Source: Vibrio sinaloensis DSM 21326 (GTDB lineage: Bacteria; Pseudomonadota; Gammaproteobacteria; Enterobacterales; Vibrionaceae). From it: a DNA stretch of 41,237 bases. The notes under the pieces were generated by a model, which saw only the letters and a program-made list of their open reading frames with translations, searched no databases and was not told where the DNA came from. The DNA lies in assembly GCF_000189275.1 (NCBI RefSeq), contig NZ_AEVT01000024.1, forward strand, positions 1 through 41,237. Reading direction: 5' to 3'. Numbering within the stretch: the first letter of the stretch is position 1; every line of letters starts with the position of its first letter. Of the stretch, positions 1 through 7,781 are shown piece by piece. The position numbers and the translations under genes are program-made.

Positions 1-62
1 CCCAAGAACCAACGGATAAACTTCATAACATTCCTTTATATTTCAGGTTTTGACTTTACATT

Positions 63-97
63 GGACAGGTTAGAGGCGTCTCATCCTGTCCTTATTT
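63..97 (+). terminator. possible terminator hairpin at the left edge
   Basis: A 7-bp stem (GGACAGG at 63-69 with CCTGTCC at 85-91) is followed on the plus strand by TTATTT. It could end a plus-strand gene lying left of the window. On the minus strand there is no T tract after the stem, so it is a poor terminator for norR. Confidence 0.35.
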
Positions 98-136
98 AGT
101 CTATTGTAACTAACTTGCAACCAAGAGGATACAAAG

Positions 137-1723
137 TTAATCCATTTGAATCTGATGCTTTTTGGTCACGTTAATACCGAGTCTTTTGGCCAAGCGGGTT
201 AGATTTGCCCGGTCTGTTTTAAGCTCTCGGGCAGCTTGGGCCCAGTTAAAGTTGGCATCAGTAAGCGCTGTTGAGATTAATGTGCGCTGATAGTCTTCCG
301 TCGACTCTCTTAGCCCTTTGCTCCAATCAATGTCATGATTTGGTTTGCTGGTTTTGATGAACGGGGTTTCTAAGCCAGACACTGAGCTGAGATCACCAAT
401 ATCATCGATGGAAACCGTGATCAGATTGCCTGTTTTGCCACGTGCTCGTGCTTTGAGCGCCGCGCGATTAATGACATGTTCTAACTCGCGGACGTTACCC
501 GGCCAGTTGTATTTGGTTAACGCAATCCGCGCTTCTTTCCCCAACTTGATTTGCACAATGCCGAGTTTGCGACGCGCTTGTTCAAGGAAATATCCAGCAA
601 GCAAGATAATGTCGCCATCGCGCTCACGCAGTGGTGGGACACTGATCGGGTAGACACTCAATCTATGGTACAAGTCGGAACGAAAGCGACCTTCTGCAAC
701 TTCATGTTTCAGGTCGCGGTTGGTGGCGGCTAAGACTCTGACATCGATGGTTTCAACTTTGTCTTGGCCAACGGGTTGAATCTCGTTATTTTGCAGTGCA
801 CGCAGGATCTTACTTTGGGCAGCGAGTGTCAGTTCGCCGATTTCATCAAGAAACAAGGTGCCACCATCAGCCAGTGCAAACTTACCCATACGAGATTTAT
901 CCGCACCGGTAAATGCGCCTTTAACATGACCAAAGAGCTCACTTTCGACTAGGTTTTCGGGAATCGCGGCGCAGTTAACGTAGACCAAAGGCTGCTTTTT
1001 ACGTGGAGAAAGGTGATGGAGGCTTCGGGCAACTAACTCCTTGCCCACCCCCGTTTCACCGTGAATAAGGATGTTAAAGTTTGAAGGGGCAACCACTTCG
1101 ATATCACTGTTCAACAGCTGCATAGAATCACTGGCGCCAATTATCTCACCGCCATCTCTTTCCCAAGCTTCCTCGTTCAACTCTTCAAAACGTTGTTGAG
1201 TCTGCTTGGCTTGCTGCTCTAGCTGACTGACGGTCATGGCGACCTTAAGGCTGGATGAGGCAATCGCGGATAGAGCGTCTAAACTTCGGGTAGGAATTTC
1301 TTCAAACAGATTTGGAATCAAGCTATCTAGGGTCAAAACACCAATGACTTTGTCTGCGTAGATAAGAGGCAACCCCATACAAGAGTGCATTGGTAAATCG
1401 CCATCATAGTCGAGCAACAAGTTATCGAAAGGATCAGGGAGTTCGCTGTCTGCATCAAATCGGACCGCAGACTTAGATTCGCATATCATCTTAAATCTTG
1501 GATGCTCAGCCACTTTGAAGCGGCGGCCTAAGGTGTCACGGGTTAGACCTTGCATCGCCAAAGGCACGAGAGTATCCCCTTGAAGTGACAGCAGGGCAAC
1601 GCAATCACATTGGATCGCTTTGCGGATGGCATCTAACAGTTTGTTAAATCTTTCGTGGTCATTATCACCAGCCGCTAAGCCAATGGTCATATCAATTAGG
1701 GTGGAGACAGAAATATCTTGCAT
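137..1723 (-). CDS. norR: NorR, nitric-oxide-responsive sigma-54 activator
   Basis: Bacterial enhancer-binding protein of 528 aa that senses NO through a non-haem iron in its N-terminal GAF domain and activates sigma-54 promoters. Order: GAF (about 1-170), AAA+ domain, Fis-type helix-turn-helix at the C-terminus. Visible motifs are Walker A GETGVGKE, the sigma-54 contact loop GAFTGA, and the GAF residues known from E. coli NorR: the arginines of LGRRF, the acidic DSELPDPFD stretch and the cysteine of HSCMGLP. The open frame extends to 1816, but family N-termini match the ATG at 1723, and the extension would run over a NorR-type site. It is divergent from hmp, its likely target; NorR control of hmp is established in V. 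cholerae. In E. coli the partner operon is norVW instead. Confidence 0.93.
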   Translation of the reverse strand: MQDISVSTLIDMTIGLAAGDNDHERFNKLLDAIRKAIQCDCVALLSLQGDTLVPLAMQGLTRDTLGRRFKVAEHPRFKMICESKSAVRFDADSELPDPFDNLLLDYDGDLPMHSCMGLPLIYADKVIGVLTLDSLIPNLFEEIPTRSLDALSAIASSSLKVAMTVSQLEQQAKQTQQRFEELNEEAWERDGGEIIGASDSMQLLNSDIEVVAPSNFNILIHGETGVGKELVARSLHHLSPRKKQPLVYVNCAAIPENLVESELFGHVKGAFTGADKSRMGKFALADGGTLFLDEIGELTLAAQSKILRALQNNEIQPVGQDKVETIDVRVLAATNRDLKHEVAEGRFRSDLYHRLSVYPISVPPLRERDGDIILLAGYFLEQARRKLGIVQIKLGKEARIALTKYNWPGNVRELEHVINRAALKARARGKTGNLITVSIDDIGDLSSVSGLETPFIKTSKPNHDIDWSKGLRESTEDYQRTLISTALTDANFNWAQAARELKTDRANLTRLAKRLGINVTKKHQIQMD

Positions 1724-1794
1724 ATCGCACCAAGCGTTTGTTTTTTCGATGATTAATACTTCAACACTAGTGAAGTGTAATAATTGCATTCTAG

Positions 1795-1807
1795 AGTCAA
1801 AATGACC
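1795..1807. promoter_or_regulatory. NorR-type binding site 1
   Basis: The sequence fits the NorR core GT-N7-AC (GT at 1796-1797, AC at 1805-1806) inside AGTCA-N3-TGACC. It lies about 90 bp upstream of the sigma-54 promoter, a normal enhancer distance. Match made by eye against the E. coli consensus. Confidence 0.7.
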
Positions 1808-1818
1808 GTAAATCAAAG

Positions 1819-1831
1819 AGTCATTTTGACG
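1819..1831. promoter_or_regulatory. NorR-type binding site 2
   Basis: AGTCA-TTT-TGACG, with GT at 1820-1821 and AC at 1829-1830 (exact N7 spacing). It is 24 bp from site 1 centre to centre. E. coli norVW has three such enhancers; I could not find a convincing third one here. Confidence 0.7.
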
Positions 1832-1884
1832 TGAATTCTGGAGATTTCAGGCATAAAACCAAGTAATTAGAGGAATCGCAAAGT

Positions 1885-1900
1885 TGGCATCATTCGTGCT
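1885..1900 (+). promoter_or_regulatory. sigma-54 promoter of hmp
   Basis: TGGCATC-N4-GTGCT matches the -24/-12 consensus TGGCACG-N4-TTGCW, with the invariant GG (1886-1887) and GC (1898-1899) separated by 10 bp. A start near 1911 would give a leader of about 65 nt before the hmp ATG. The two NorR-type sites upstream support the call. Confidence 0.75.
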
Positions 1901-1975
1901 CTTAGCCAATCAGTAAAGTGACACAGTCATTCATAATAAAAACGCTATAAAAATAATTAACTTGAGGAGAACTCC

Positions 1976-3148
1976 ATGCTTAACAACCAACATATTGAAG
2001 TCGTAAAGAGCACTATTCCGCTACTAGAGAGTGCAGGCCCTGCGTTAACGAAACATTTCTATCAGCGCATGTTCTCGCACAACCCAGAGTTGAAAGACAT
2101 CTTCAATATGACACACCAAAAAACGGGTCGTCAGAGCGTTGCTTTGTTTGAAGCGGTTGCGGCATACGCGAAGAACATTGAAAACCTGGCTGCCTTGACT
2201 TCAGCTGTTGAACGTATTGCGCACAAGCATACAAGCTTCAACATTCAGGCTGAGCATTACCAGATTGTTGGTCATCACTTAATTGAGACATTGCGAGAGC
2301 TTGCACCCGAAGCCTTTACAACCGAAGTGGAAGAAGCGTGGACAGCGGCTTACTTGTTCTTAGCACAAGTGTTCATTGACCGTGAAGGGGCTCTGTATCT
2401 AGAGCGTCGCCAAGCCGTTGGTGGATGGGCTAATGCTCGAGAGTTTAAAGTCATAGAGAAGCAAGCTGAATCTGAATTTGTCACCAGCTTTATTTTCGAA
2501 CCCGTGGATGGTGGTGATGTTTTGGACTATCAACCAGGTCAATACATTGGTATCGAGGTAACGCCAACGGGGGCGGAAAATGTTGAGATTCGTCAGTATT
2601 CTCTCTCACATAAGCCCAATGGTAAGACTTACCGCATCTCAGTAAAAAGAGAAGTCGGTGAATACAAGGGTTTAGTTTCAAATTATATGCATGATGGCGT
2701 GGCAGTAGGTGATACGGTACGTCTTTATGCACCCGCTGGCGATTTCTACTTGCAAGAAAATAGCGCACCAACGGTACTGATTTCGGCGGGTGTAGGCGCA
2801 ACCCCTATGCAGGCGATGTTACATACGTTGGCCGACCGAAATCAGCAAAACGTCAGTTATTTGTACGCGTGCAACAATGCTGAGCAACATACTTTCAAAC
2901 AGGAAACGCAAGCCTTGATAGCTGAGCAAGGCTGGAAGCAATACGCATGGTATCTAAATGATAAGGCTGATTACCAAGGTCAAATGGACATCAGTTTGAT
3001 TGCCGATGAGTTGTCTTTGGATACTGCGCACTTCTACCTATGTGGACCAATCGCATTTATGGAAAGTGTGGTTAAACAGTTGACGGATCATGGCGTAGAA
3101 CGCGAACGTGTTCACTATGAAGTGTTTGGTCCTCACACTTACCTATAA
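1976..3148 (+). CDS. hmp: Flavohaemoglobin, nitric oxide dioxygenase
   Basis: Cytoplasmic NO detoxifying enzyme that turns NO, O2 and NAD(P)H into nitrate. At 390 aa it has the family's usual length (E. coli 396). A globin domain (about 1-137) carries the B10 Tyr29 in KHFYQRMF and the proximal His85 in AHKHTSFNI. It is followed by the FAD domain (RQYSLS motif) and the NAD domain (GVGATPM and CGPIAFM). The ATG at 1976 has GAGGAG seven bases upstream. It is transcribed alone, divergent from norR, from the sigma-54 promoter at 1885-1900, and ends at a strong shared terminator. Confidence 0.96.
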   Translation: MLNNQHIEVVKSTIPLLESAGPALTKHFYQRMFSHNPELKDIFNMTHQKTGRQSVALFEAVAAYAKNIENLAALTSAVERIAHKHTSFNIQAEHYQIVGHHLIETLRELAPEAFTTEVEEAWTAAYLFLAQVFIDREGALYLERRQAVGGWANAREFKVIEKQAESEFVTSFIFEPVDGGDVLDYQPGQYIGIEVTPTGAENVEIRQYSLSHKPNGKTYRISVKREVGEYKGLVSNYMHDGVAVGDTVRLYAPAGDFYLQENSAPTVLISAGVGATPMQAMLHTLADRNQQNVSYLYACNNAEQHTFKQETQALIAEQGWKQYAWYLNDKADYQGQMDISLIADELSLDTAHFYLCGPIAFMESVVKQLTDHGVERERVHYEVFGPHTYL

Positions 3149-3166
3149 CGTTTAATGGTATAAAAC

Positions 3167-3194
3167 AAAAAGGCCTTCATCTGAAGGCCTTTTT
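3167..3194. terminator. bidirectional terminator between hmp and the 3215 gene
   Basis: AAAAGGCCTTCA and TGAAGGCCTTTT form a perfect stem with a very short loop and A/T tracts on both sides. It serves hmp on the plus strand and the convergent gene on the minus strand. Confidence 0.85.
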
Positions 3195-3214
3195 AGTGTC
3201 TGCAGTACAAGCGA

Positions 3215-3529
3215 TTAAGAAGCGCTTAAGTACTGATGCTTGCGAATAGTCACGCCGTTTTCATCGGTAATTTCAAATGTAAAAGTACGGCCGTTATCGA
3301 ATTGGTTGGCAGCCATGAACGTACCTTTTTCACCAGTAGTGAAGTATTTTGTTCCATGACCTTTCACTTTCACCTGTACATCGCTTACTGGTTTGCCATC
3401 TTGTAAAACGGTCACGATGGCGTGATTCTCAATGGTCTTGATGCGGATTGATTGCTCACCAGCGGGCATAGCTGCTGCCATTGTAGAAGTAAGCGCAGTA
3501 AGTAGTAGAGTTGCGATTGTCGTTTTCAT
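3215..3529 (-). CDS. small secreted protein, unknown function
   Basis: 104 aa with a clear Sec signal peptide (MKTTIATLLLTALTSTMAAA, cleavage after about residue 20). The mature part of about 84 residues is predicted to be mostly beta strand. The segment KPVSDVQVKVKGHGTKYFTT followed by GEKGTF resembles the carboxypeptidase-regulatory/transthyretin-like fold, in which a 'gas-pedal' loop carries a G-x-T/F pattern. I do not recognise a named family and assign no function. An AGGAAAAG ribosome site precedes the ATG. A CRP-like palindrome lies 77-92 bp upstream, suggesting control by carbon status. The gene is monocistronic and convergent with hmp. Confidence 0.75.
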   Translation of the reverse strand: MKTTIATLLLTALTSTMAAAMPAGEQSIRIKTIENHAIVTVLQDGKPVSDVQVKVKGHGTKYFTTGEKGTFMAANQFDNGRTFTFEITDENGVTIRKHQYLSAS

Positions 3530-3605
3530 AATCTTTTCCTCAGAATGCTGTTTTTATTAAGAGCCTTGCCCTTGGTACGAGACTGATTATGCGCAAAACA
3601 CATTT

Positions 3606-3621
3606 AGTGATAAACGTCACA
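3606..3621. promoter_or_regulatory. CRP-like site upstream of the small secreted protein gene
   Basis: AGTGA-N6-TCACA differs from the CRP consensus TGTGA-N6-TCACA at one of ten informative bases. It lies 77-92 bp upstream of the minus-strand ATG at 3529, a usual activator position. Confidence 0.55.
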
Positions 3622-3845
3622 TTTTTCATTTCACTGTTGCTAAAATTTCTATAATAGTTGGTTATTTTATAGAGTTTAAAAGCCTGAAATTTTTTCTGTT
3701 GGTAAGGTTGTGGGTGATAACTCTTTAAAAACAGTTGTTTAACGTTTTTGGCTTGAAGTTTGATTGATTACTGATGATGGATGATTTGGAATTAATTAGG
3801 GCAAGGCATTAACTATTGAAATAGGTTCTCGTAGAGAAAATATCA

Positions 3846-3903
3846 GCCGAGTTAAGCAACAGTTGAGTCACGTCGGCATTGGACTAGATTACGCTAACTC
3901 GGC
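3846..3903. repeat. inverted repeat GCCGAGTTA / TAACTCGGC
   Basis: Nine-base perfect arms at 3846-3854 and 3895-3903 enclose 40 bp. A third degenerate copy, GCCGAGCTAAC, follows at 3916-3926. It lies about 25 bp past the stop of the minus-strand gene at 3951, so it may be folded RNA at the 3' end of that transcript. No T tract is evident. Confidence 0.35.
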
Positions 3904-3950
3904 CGATGCAACACTGCCGAGCTAACATGAACACTGCGCTAGATGCGTAA

Positions 3951-4199
3951 TCAGTGCTTTTTCTTTACGCCGTGGCGAACAAGATCTTGGCCTGTTTTAA
4001 AGATCTCTTCTGTCACCCAATGGCCGAGCAGCAATTGGTGCTTATCGTCAAGCACTGCGACGAAATGGCGACCCGTTGAGTTTTGTGTTGCCAAGGCAAC
4101 GCCCGCGACATTTTGTAAGCCTAAAAGACCGTTCTCCACACTGAGTAAGAAGGTTTCTAAATCATCTAGGTTGTCGATTACTTTATTTTCATCAATCAT
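3951..4199 (-). CDS. small hypothetical protein, 82 aa
   Basis: An acidic N-terminal half (MIDENKVIDNLDDLETFLLS) precedes a stretch that looks like alternating strands (GVALATQNSTGRHFVAVLDD) and a basic tail ending VKKKH. There is no signal peptide, membrane segment or cysteine. GGAAGAGAAG upstream of the ATG is a fair ribosome site. The opposite-strand frame over the same bases (3943-4275) has biased Ser/Trp/Lys composition and looks like a shadow. I do not recognise the family; it is probably a cytoplasmic Vibrio protein of unknown role. Confidence 0.6.
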   Translation of the reverse strand: MIDENKVIDNLDDLETFLLSVENGLLGLQNVAGVALATQNSTGRHFVAVLDDKHQLLLGHWVTEEIFKTGQDLVRHGVKKKH

Positions 4200-4330
4200 T
4201 GGTTACTTCTCTTCCAATCCAATACACAGAGCTGTGAAATTTACGGCGGTTACTTTAACCATCCTATACGACTAATTCTACTAGTTCCGCCACCAAACGC
4301 GCAGACATTCGCCATCTACTCTCGATATTT

Positions 4331-4359
4331 ACCATTCATTTCGTTATTTCACCGTTCGT
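4331..4359 (+). promoter_or_regulatory. LytTR-type direct repeat upstream of the seven-gene operon
   Basis: Two direct repeats, ACCATTCAT (4331-4339) and ACCGTTCGT (4351-4359), match the LytTR consensus [TA][AC][CA]GTTN[AG][TG] at 8/9 and 9/9. Start-to-start distance is 20 bp (two helical turns; the published spacing is 21-22). A weak promoter TGCAGA-N17-TCTAAT (4372-4400) follows 12 bp later. This suggests that the operon's own LytTR regulator (10120-10914) activates it. Confidence 0.5.
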
Positions 4360-4433
4360 CGCAAAGCCATGTGCAGACAATCCACCTCACTTAATCTAAT
4401 TCTGGTCGATTGAACAAGGATTAGGGAAACAAG

Positions 4434-5072
4434 ATGAACAAGTTAAGAATCGGATTACTGATAGCTGCGTTGGCGAGCTTTAATGCTTTGGCTGTTCCGA
4501 GTGATGCGTTGATTTCACAGTATAACCAAGCAGCGGATGGGGATGAAAACGCCGTGGAAGCTGTCTATCAACAACTGGAAGATCAACTTGAATCTCAAGG
4601 AGCAGATGCACTGACTTTGGTCTACCTCGGTAGCACCGAAACGCTCAAAGGTCGTGATGCGTTTATGCCGTGGAATAAGATGAAATACACCGAGCAAGGA
4701 CTGGCCACCATAGCGAAAGGCTTGGACCTTCTCAACAACCAACCTGTACCACTTGAACAGCAGCAGCGTCGTCAAGGTTTGCCTGAGTCTCTACTGGCTA
4801 AGTCAATTGCAGCCGCAACATTCACTTCACTACCGGATATGTTTAACCATTTTGAACGCGGTTACGATCTGTACTTGGATCTACTCGCTGATAAGGCGTT
4901 TCAACAGCAGCACTACGATGCAACCTCCTGGGTCTATTTATATGCCATTAAGGCTGCAATCCGAGCTGAAGATATGTCTCAAGCTAAGCGTTGGTTAGAA
5001 GCGATGGAAGCAAACAACCAACAACATCCTTTAACGCTGCAAGCTCAAGCCATGATCAAGAGCTCAGTCTAA
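4434..5072 (+). CDS. exported helical-repeat protein of the ABC/LolA-like operon
   Basis: 212 aa with a signal peptide (residues 1-20, ending NALA before VPSDA). The mature part appears all-helical with spaced Ala/Leu/Tyr patterns like TPR or Sel1 repeats (for example WVYLYAIKAAIRAEDMSQAK). There is no lipobox, so it is probably soluble in the periplasm. It is first in a seven-gene operon, 9 bp before the ATPase gene, which suggests an accessory or substrate-handling role in the export path. That role is inferred from context only. AGGGAAAC precedes the ATG; the LytTR-type repeat lies 75-103 bp upstream. Confidence 0.8.
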   Translation: MNKLRIGLLIAALASFNALAVPSDALISQYNQAADGDENAVEAVYQQLEDQLESQGADALTLVYLGSTETLKGRDAFMPWNKMKYTEQGLATIAKGLDLLNNQPVPLEQQQRRQGLPESLLAKSIAAATFTSLPDMFNHFERGYDLYLDLLADKAFQQQHYDATSWVYLYAIKAAIRAEDMSQAKRWLEAMEANNQQHPLTLQAQAMIKSSV

Positions 5073-5081
5073 GGAGGCCCT

Positions 5082-5765
5082 ATGTTAGCGTTTAAACAGA
5101 TAGCTAAGCACTACCAGCTTGGTACCCAAAATGTCAAAGCTCTGCAAGGGGTAAGTGGTGATATTGAGCGCGGAGAGATGGTAGCACTGTGTGGCCCGTC
5201 AGGGTCGGGGAAAAGTACGTTACTCAATATCCTTGGCTTGTTGGACATGCAGTATCAAGGACAGGTTGAGATTCAAGGACAAGTTTATCCTAAAAGTGCC
5301 ATGGAAGCCGCGCGTTACCGTCGCAGTCAATTTGGTTTTGTATTCCAGAGATTCAATCTGATCCCAGTGATGAGTGCTTGGGAAAATGTTGCCTATCCAT
5401 TAATGTTAAATGGTTTTTCACTCAGGGAGCAAAAGAAAAAAGCGCAAGAGATCCTTGACCGCGTTGGATTAGCGGATGTTATTCATCATCGACCAGACAA
5501 TCTTTCTGGTGGCCAGCAACAGCGAGTTGCAATCGCTCGCGCTTTAGTTCATCAGCCACAGATGGTGATAGCAGATGAACCGACCGCTAGTTTAGACAGT
5601 AAAACGGCGGCCAGTGTTGTCGACATGATGAAGCAACTTGGTCATGAAATGGGCACCACCTTCATTGTTGCGACCCACGATGCTCGTATGGCGACTCACT
5701 GTGATAGAACCATCAACTTGGTCGACGGTGTGATTTCAGAGGAGGCGTTGAAATGGGCAAGCTAA
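5082..5765 (+). CDS. ABC transporter ATPase, LolD/MacB type
   Basis: 227 aa, a single nucleotide-binding domain of the MacB/LolD/FtsE class. Visible: Walker A GPSGSGKST (about residue 39), Q-loop in FVFQRFNLIP, signature LSGGQQQR, Walker B MVIADEPT and H-loop ATHD. All catalytic residues look intact. These ATPases drive mechanotransmission by FtsX-fold permeases and do not themselves pull substrate through a channel. AAGGAGG sits seven bases before the ATG. The 3' end overlaps the permease gene by 13 bp, indicating translational coupling. It is not lolD itself, because no lolC/E with the canonical arrangement is present. Confidence 0.93.
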   Translation: MLAFKQIAKHYQLGTQNVKALQGVSGDIERGEMVALCGPSGSGKSTLLNILGLLDMQYQGQVEIQGQVYPKSAMEAARYRRSQFGFVFQRFNLIPVMSAWENVAYPLMLNGFSLREQKKKAQEILDRVGLADVIHHRPDNLSGGQQQRVAIARALVHQPQMVIADEPTASLDSKTAASVVDMMKQLGHEMGTTFIVATHDARMATHCDRTINLVDGVISEEALKWAS

Positions 5766-7012
5766 TTCCCCTCTCTGTACGTGTTGCGTTGCTTAACTTG
5801 CAGCGCAACAAACGCCGCAGCTTACTATCAATGTTGATCATCGCCATCGCGGTGTTCGCGCTAACATCTGTAGGAGGGTTTGGCCTTTATACCTACGAGT
5901 CATTGAAAGAATCTACGGCGAGAGACACGGGCCACATCACCATCAGTCAACCAGGCTATTTCGAAATGGACGAAGAGATGCCAATGGAAAATGGCTTAGC
6001 GGACAGCGAACAGATTTCTCGTTCTTTGCTTACTAACAAAGCGGTGCGAGGGATTCAACCACGGATAGAGTTTACTGGTTTAATCTCTAATGGCGCTAAA
6101 TCGACCATTTTCGTTGGCTCGGGTGTCAATGAACGCGAGTTCGACATGAAGGGGCCGTTTCTGGATGTGCGAGAAGGTAAGACGTTATCGAGTGTGCAAT
6201 CGAGCCGTTACGATCCATCGGCACCAGAAGTGATGCTGGCTGTCGATCTGGCGAAGAACCTCAAAGTCACGGTTGGAGACTGGGTGACACTGCTGGCAAC
6301 GACGACCGATGGTGCGTTAAATGCGTTCGATTTTCAGGTTCGCGGTATCTATTCAACGGGCGTGCCTGAGCTCGATAAGCGTCAGTTGTATCTGCATATC
6401 CAATCAGTGCAAGAGTTACTTTCTACCAACAAAGTCAGCACCTTATCCGTCTTTCTGTTTGAGACCGATAAAACAGCGACCGTACAACGTTGGATAGATG
6501 AGCGTTTATCTCTGCAGACATTGGCTCAGCCGATTGAGCTTACACCATGGCAAGATCGAGCATTTTTCTATAGCAAGGTAAAAGATTTATACGATCGTAT
6601 CTTCGGCATCATGGGGGCGGTGATGGCGCTGGTGGTTTTCGTCGCGTTGTTCAACACCATGACAATGTCGGTGACAGAACGTACGCGTGAAATCGGCACC
6701 TTATCGGCACTTGGCACATTCCCGAAAGAGATTGTTGCAGGGTTCGTGCGTGAAGCTGGCCTGTTAGCGGTGATTGGTGCGGCAATCGGTGGTGTACTCA
6801 GTGCCGTTGTCAGTGCATTTTTGCTGGTTGTCGATGTGCAAATGCCACCGCCTCCGGGAAGGACAGAAGGCTACCCGCTGAACATCTATTTCTCGCCAGA
6901 GCTGTTGTTGATGTGTGGGCTCGGCGTATTTGCAATTTGTATTTTGGCCGCGTGGCTATCAGCGCGCAAAGGTGTGAACAAACCTATTACAGAGGCTCTG
7001 ACTTATGTTTAA
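5753..7012 (+). CDS. ABC permease, FtsX/MacB fold
   Basis: 419 aa. One N-terminal membrane helix (about 22-45) is followed by a large periplasmic MacB-type domain (about 46-280), then three helices near residues 285-310, 335-360 and 380-405. This is the four-helix topology of MacB, LolC/E and FtsX. The conserved FtsX-domain stretch TERTREIGTLSALG is present. A Pro-rich segment (MPPPPGRTEGYPLNI) sits between the last helices. The gene overlaps the ATPase by 13 bp and the LolA-like gene by 8 bp. In this class the periplasmic domain moves lipid, lipoprotein or peptide out of the inner membrane or the periplasm. The actual substrate here is unknown. Confidence 0.9.
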   Translation: MGKLIPLSVRVALLNLQRNKRRSLLSMLIIAIAVFALTSVGGFGLYTYESLKESTARDTGHITISQPGYFEMDEEMPMENGLADSEQISRSLLTNKAVRGIQPRIEFTGLISNGAKSTIFVGSGVNEREFDMKGPFLDVREGKTLSSVQSSRYDPSAPEVMLAVDLAKNLKVTVGDWVTLLATTTDGALNAFDFQVRGIYSTGVPELDKRQLYLHIQSVQELLSTNKVSTLSVFLFETDKTATVQRWIDERLSLQTLAQPIELTPWQDRAFFYSKVKDLYDRIFGIMGAVMALVVFVALFNTMTMSVTERTREIGTLSALGTFPKEIVAGFVREAGLLAVIGAAIGGVLSAVVSAFLLVVDVQMPPPPGRTEGYPLNIYFSPELLLMCGLGVFAICILAAWLSARKGVNKPITEALTYV

Positions 7013-7781
7013 TCTTGCATCTACTCTCTCGTTGTTTTCAATCGTAGCGGTAAGCAGCTTTTCAGTGTTTGCCAGCCAGCAGCTGAGCCAAAATGAGGTG
7101 GCGCAAATGGTCGCAAATGCGGATCATTTTCGCCAAGGTTATCAAGCGGCCAAAGTCGTTTCCGAAGTTGCGCTGTATGAGAACAACCACTTGGACAAAA
7201 CGCGTCAGTATCATGTTTATACCCGAGAAGACCGCGAATCCTTGGTGGTATTCAAATCGCAAGTGGAAGCGGGGCAGAAAATGTTGATGCTGGGTGATAA
7301 CTATTGGCTGTTGATGCCGAAGAGTCGTCGTCCGATTCGCATTACGCCAATGCAAAAGCTGTTAGGTGAAGCGTCTGTTGGTGACATCTCGACACTGACT
7401 TGGAGCGATGATTATCATGCCACACTGGTCGACAGCGAAGCGCTCGACTTGAACGGCCAATCCGTGGCAACCCACAAACTGCGTCTACGCTCTACAACGC
7501 AAGGCGCAAGTTATGACCGCATCGATCTGTGGCTTGACGCGAGCAATGACTTTCCACTGAAAGCAGATCTTTACCTACGTTCCGGCAAACTCGCCAAGCA
7601 AGCTTACTTTGCTGCGGGAAACTCGGCCCAGCCGGATCGCGTCGAATCGATGACCTTGTTGGATAAGATTCAGCCTGCTAAAAAAACGGTCATTACGTAT
7701 CAAGAAATCACACCATTGGCGCTAGAGGACAAATACTATAACCCGGCCTATCTAACCCGCAACTCAGTCTCGGAGCTATAG
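7005..7781 (+). CDS. LolA-like periplasmic protein (outer-membrane lipoprotein-sorting family)
   Basis: 258 aa with a signal peptide cleaved near residue 23 (FSVFA before SQQ). The mature part resembles the LolA-like family annotated as 'outer membrane lipoprotein-sorting protein': strand-rich, with the stretch NYWLLMPKSRRPIRI and the late element DLWLDASNDFPLKADLYL. LolA folds form an open half-barrel that shields acyl chains during transit across the periplasm. Its place between an FtsX-type permease and a predicted outer-membrane barrel suggests it carries a hydrophobic substrate between them. This is not the housekeeping lolA, which is shorter and usually next to ftsK/rarA. Confidence 0.8.
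   Translation: MFNLASTLSLFSIVAVSSFSVFASQQLSQNEVAQMVANADHFRQGYQAAKVVSEVALYENNHLDKTRQYHVYTREDRESLVVFKSQVEAGQKMLMLGDNYWLLMPKSRRPIRITPMQKLLGEASVGDISTLTWSDDYHATLVDSEALDLNGQSVATHKLRLRSTTQGASYDRIDLWLDASNDFPLKADLYLRSGKLAKQAYFAAGNSAQPDRVESMTLLDKIQPAKKTVITYQEITPLALEDKYYNPAYLTRNSVSEL

Larger units (their letters stand above)
3530..3950. other. 420-bp intergenic region
   Basis: It holds the CRP-like site at 3606-3621 and an inverted repeat near its right end (3846-3854 with 3895-3903). The middle, about 3625-3840, is AT-rich; I find no convincing ORF, tRNA or riboswitch there. Confidence 0.5.

Noticed and set aside
345..952. Plus-strand open frames inside norR
   Set aside because: They are antisense to a well-supported AAA+ domain, have odd composition and no ribosome sites.
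3846..3926. Integron attC-like element
   Set aside because: The GTT/AAC core sites are in the wrong order for an attC on either strand, and there is no integrase or cassette array.
3943..4275. Plus-strand frame opposite the 82-aa gene
   Set aside because: Biased Ser/Trp/Lys-rich product with no domain; the minus-strand frame has a better ribosome site and a protein-like pattern.
5082..7781. Housekeeping lolCDE/lolA lipoprotein pathway
   Set aside because: Only one FtsX-type permease is present, the LolA-like protein is longer than LolA, and the operon contains a two-component system.
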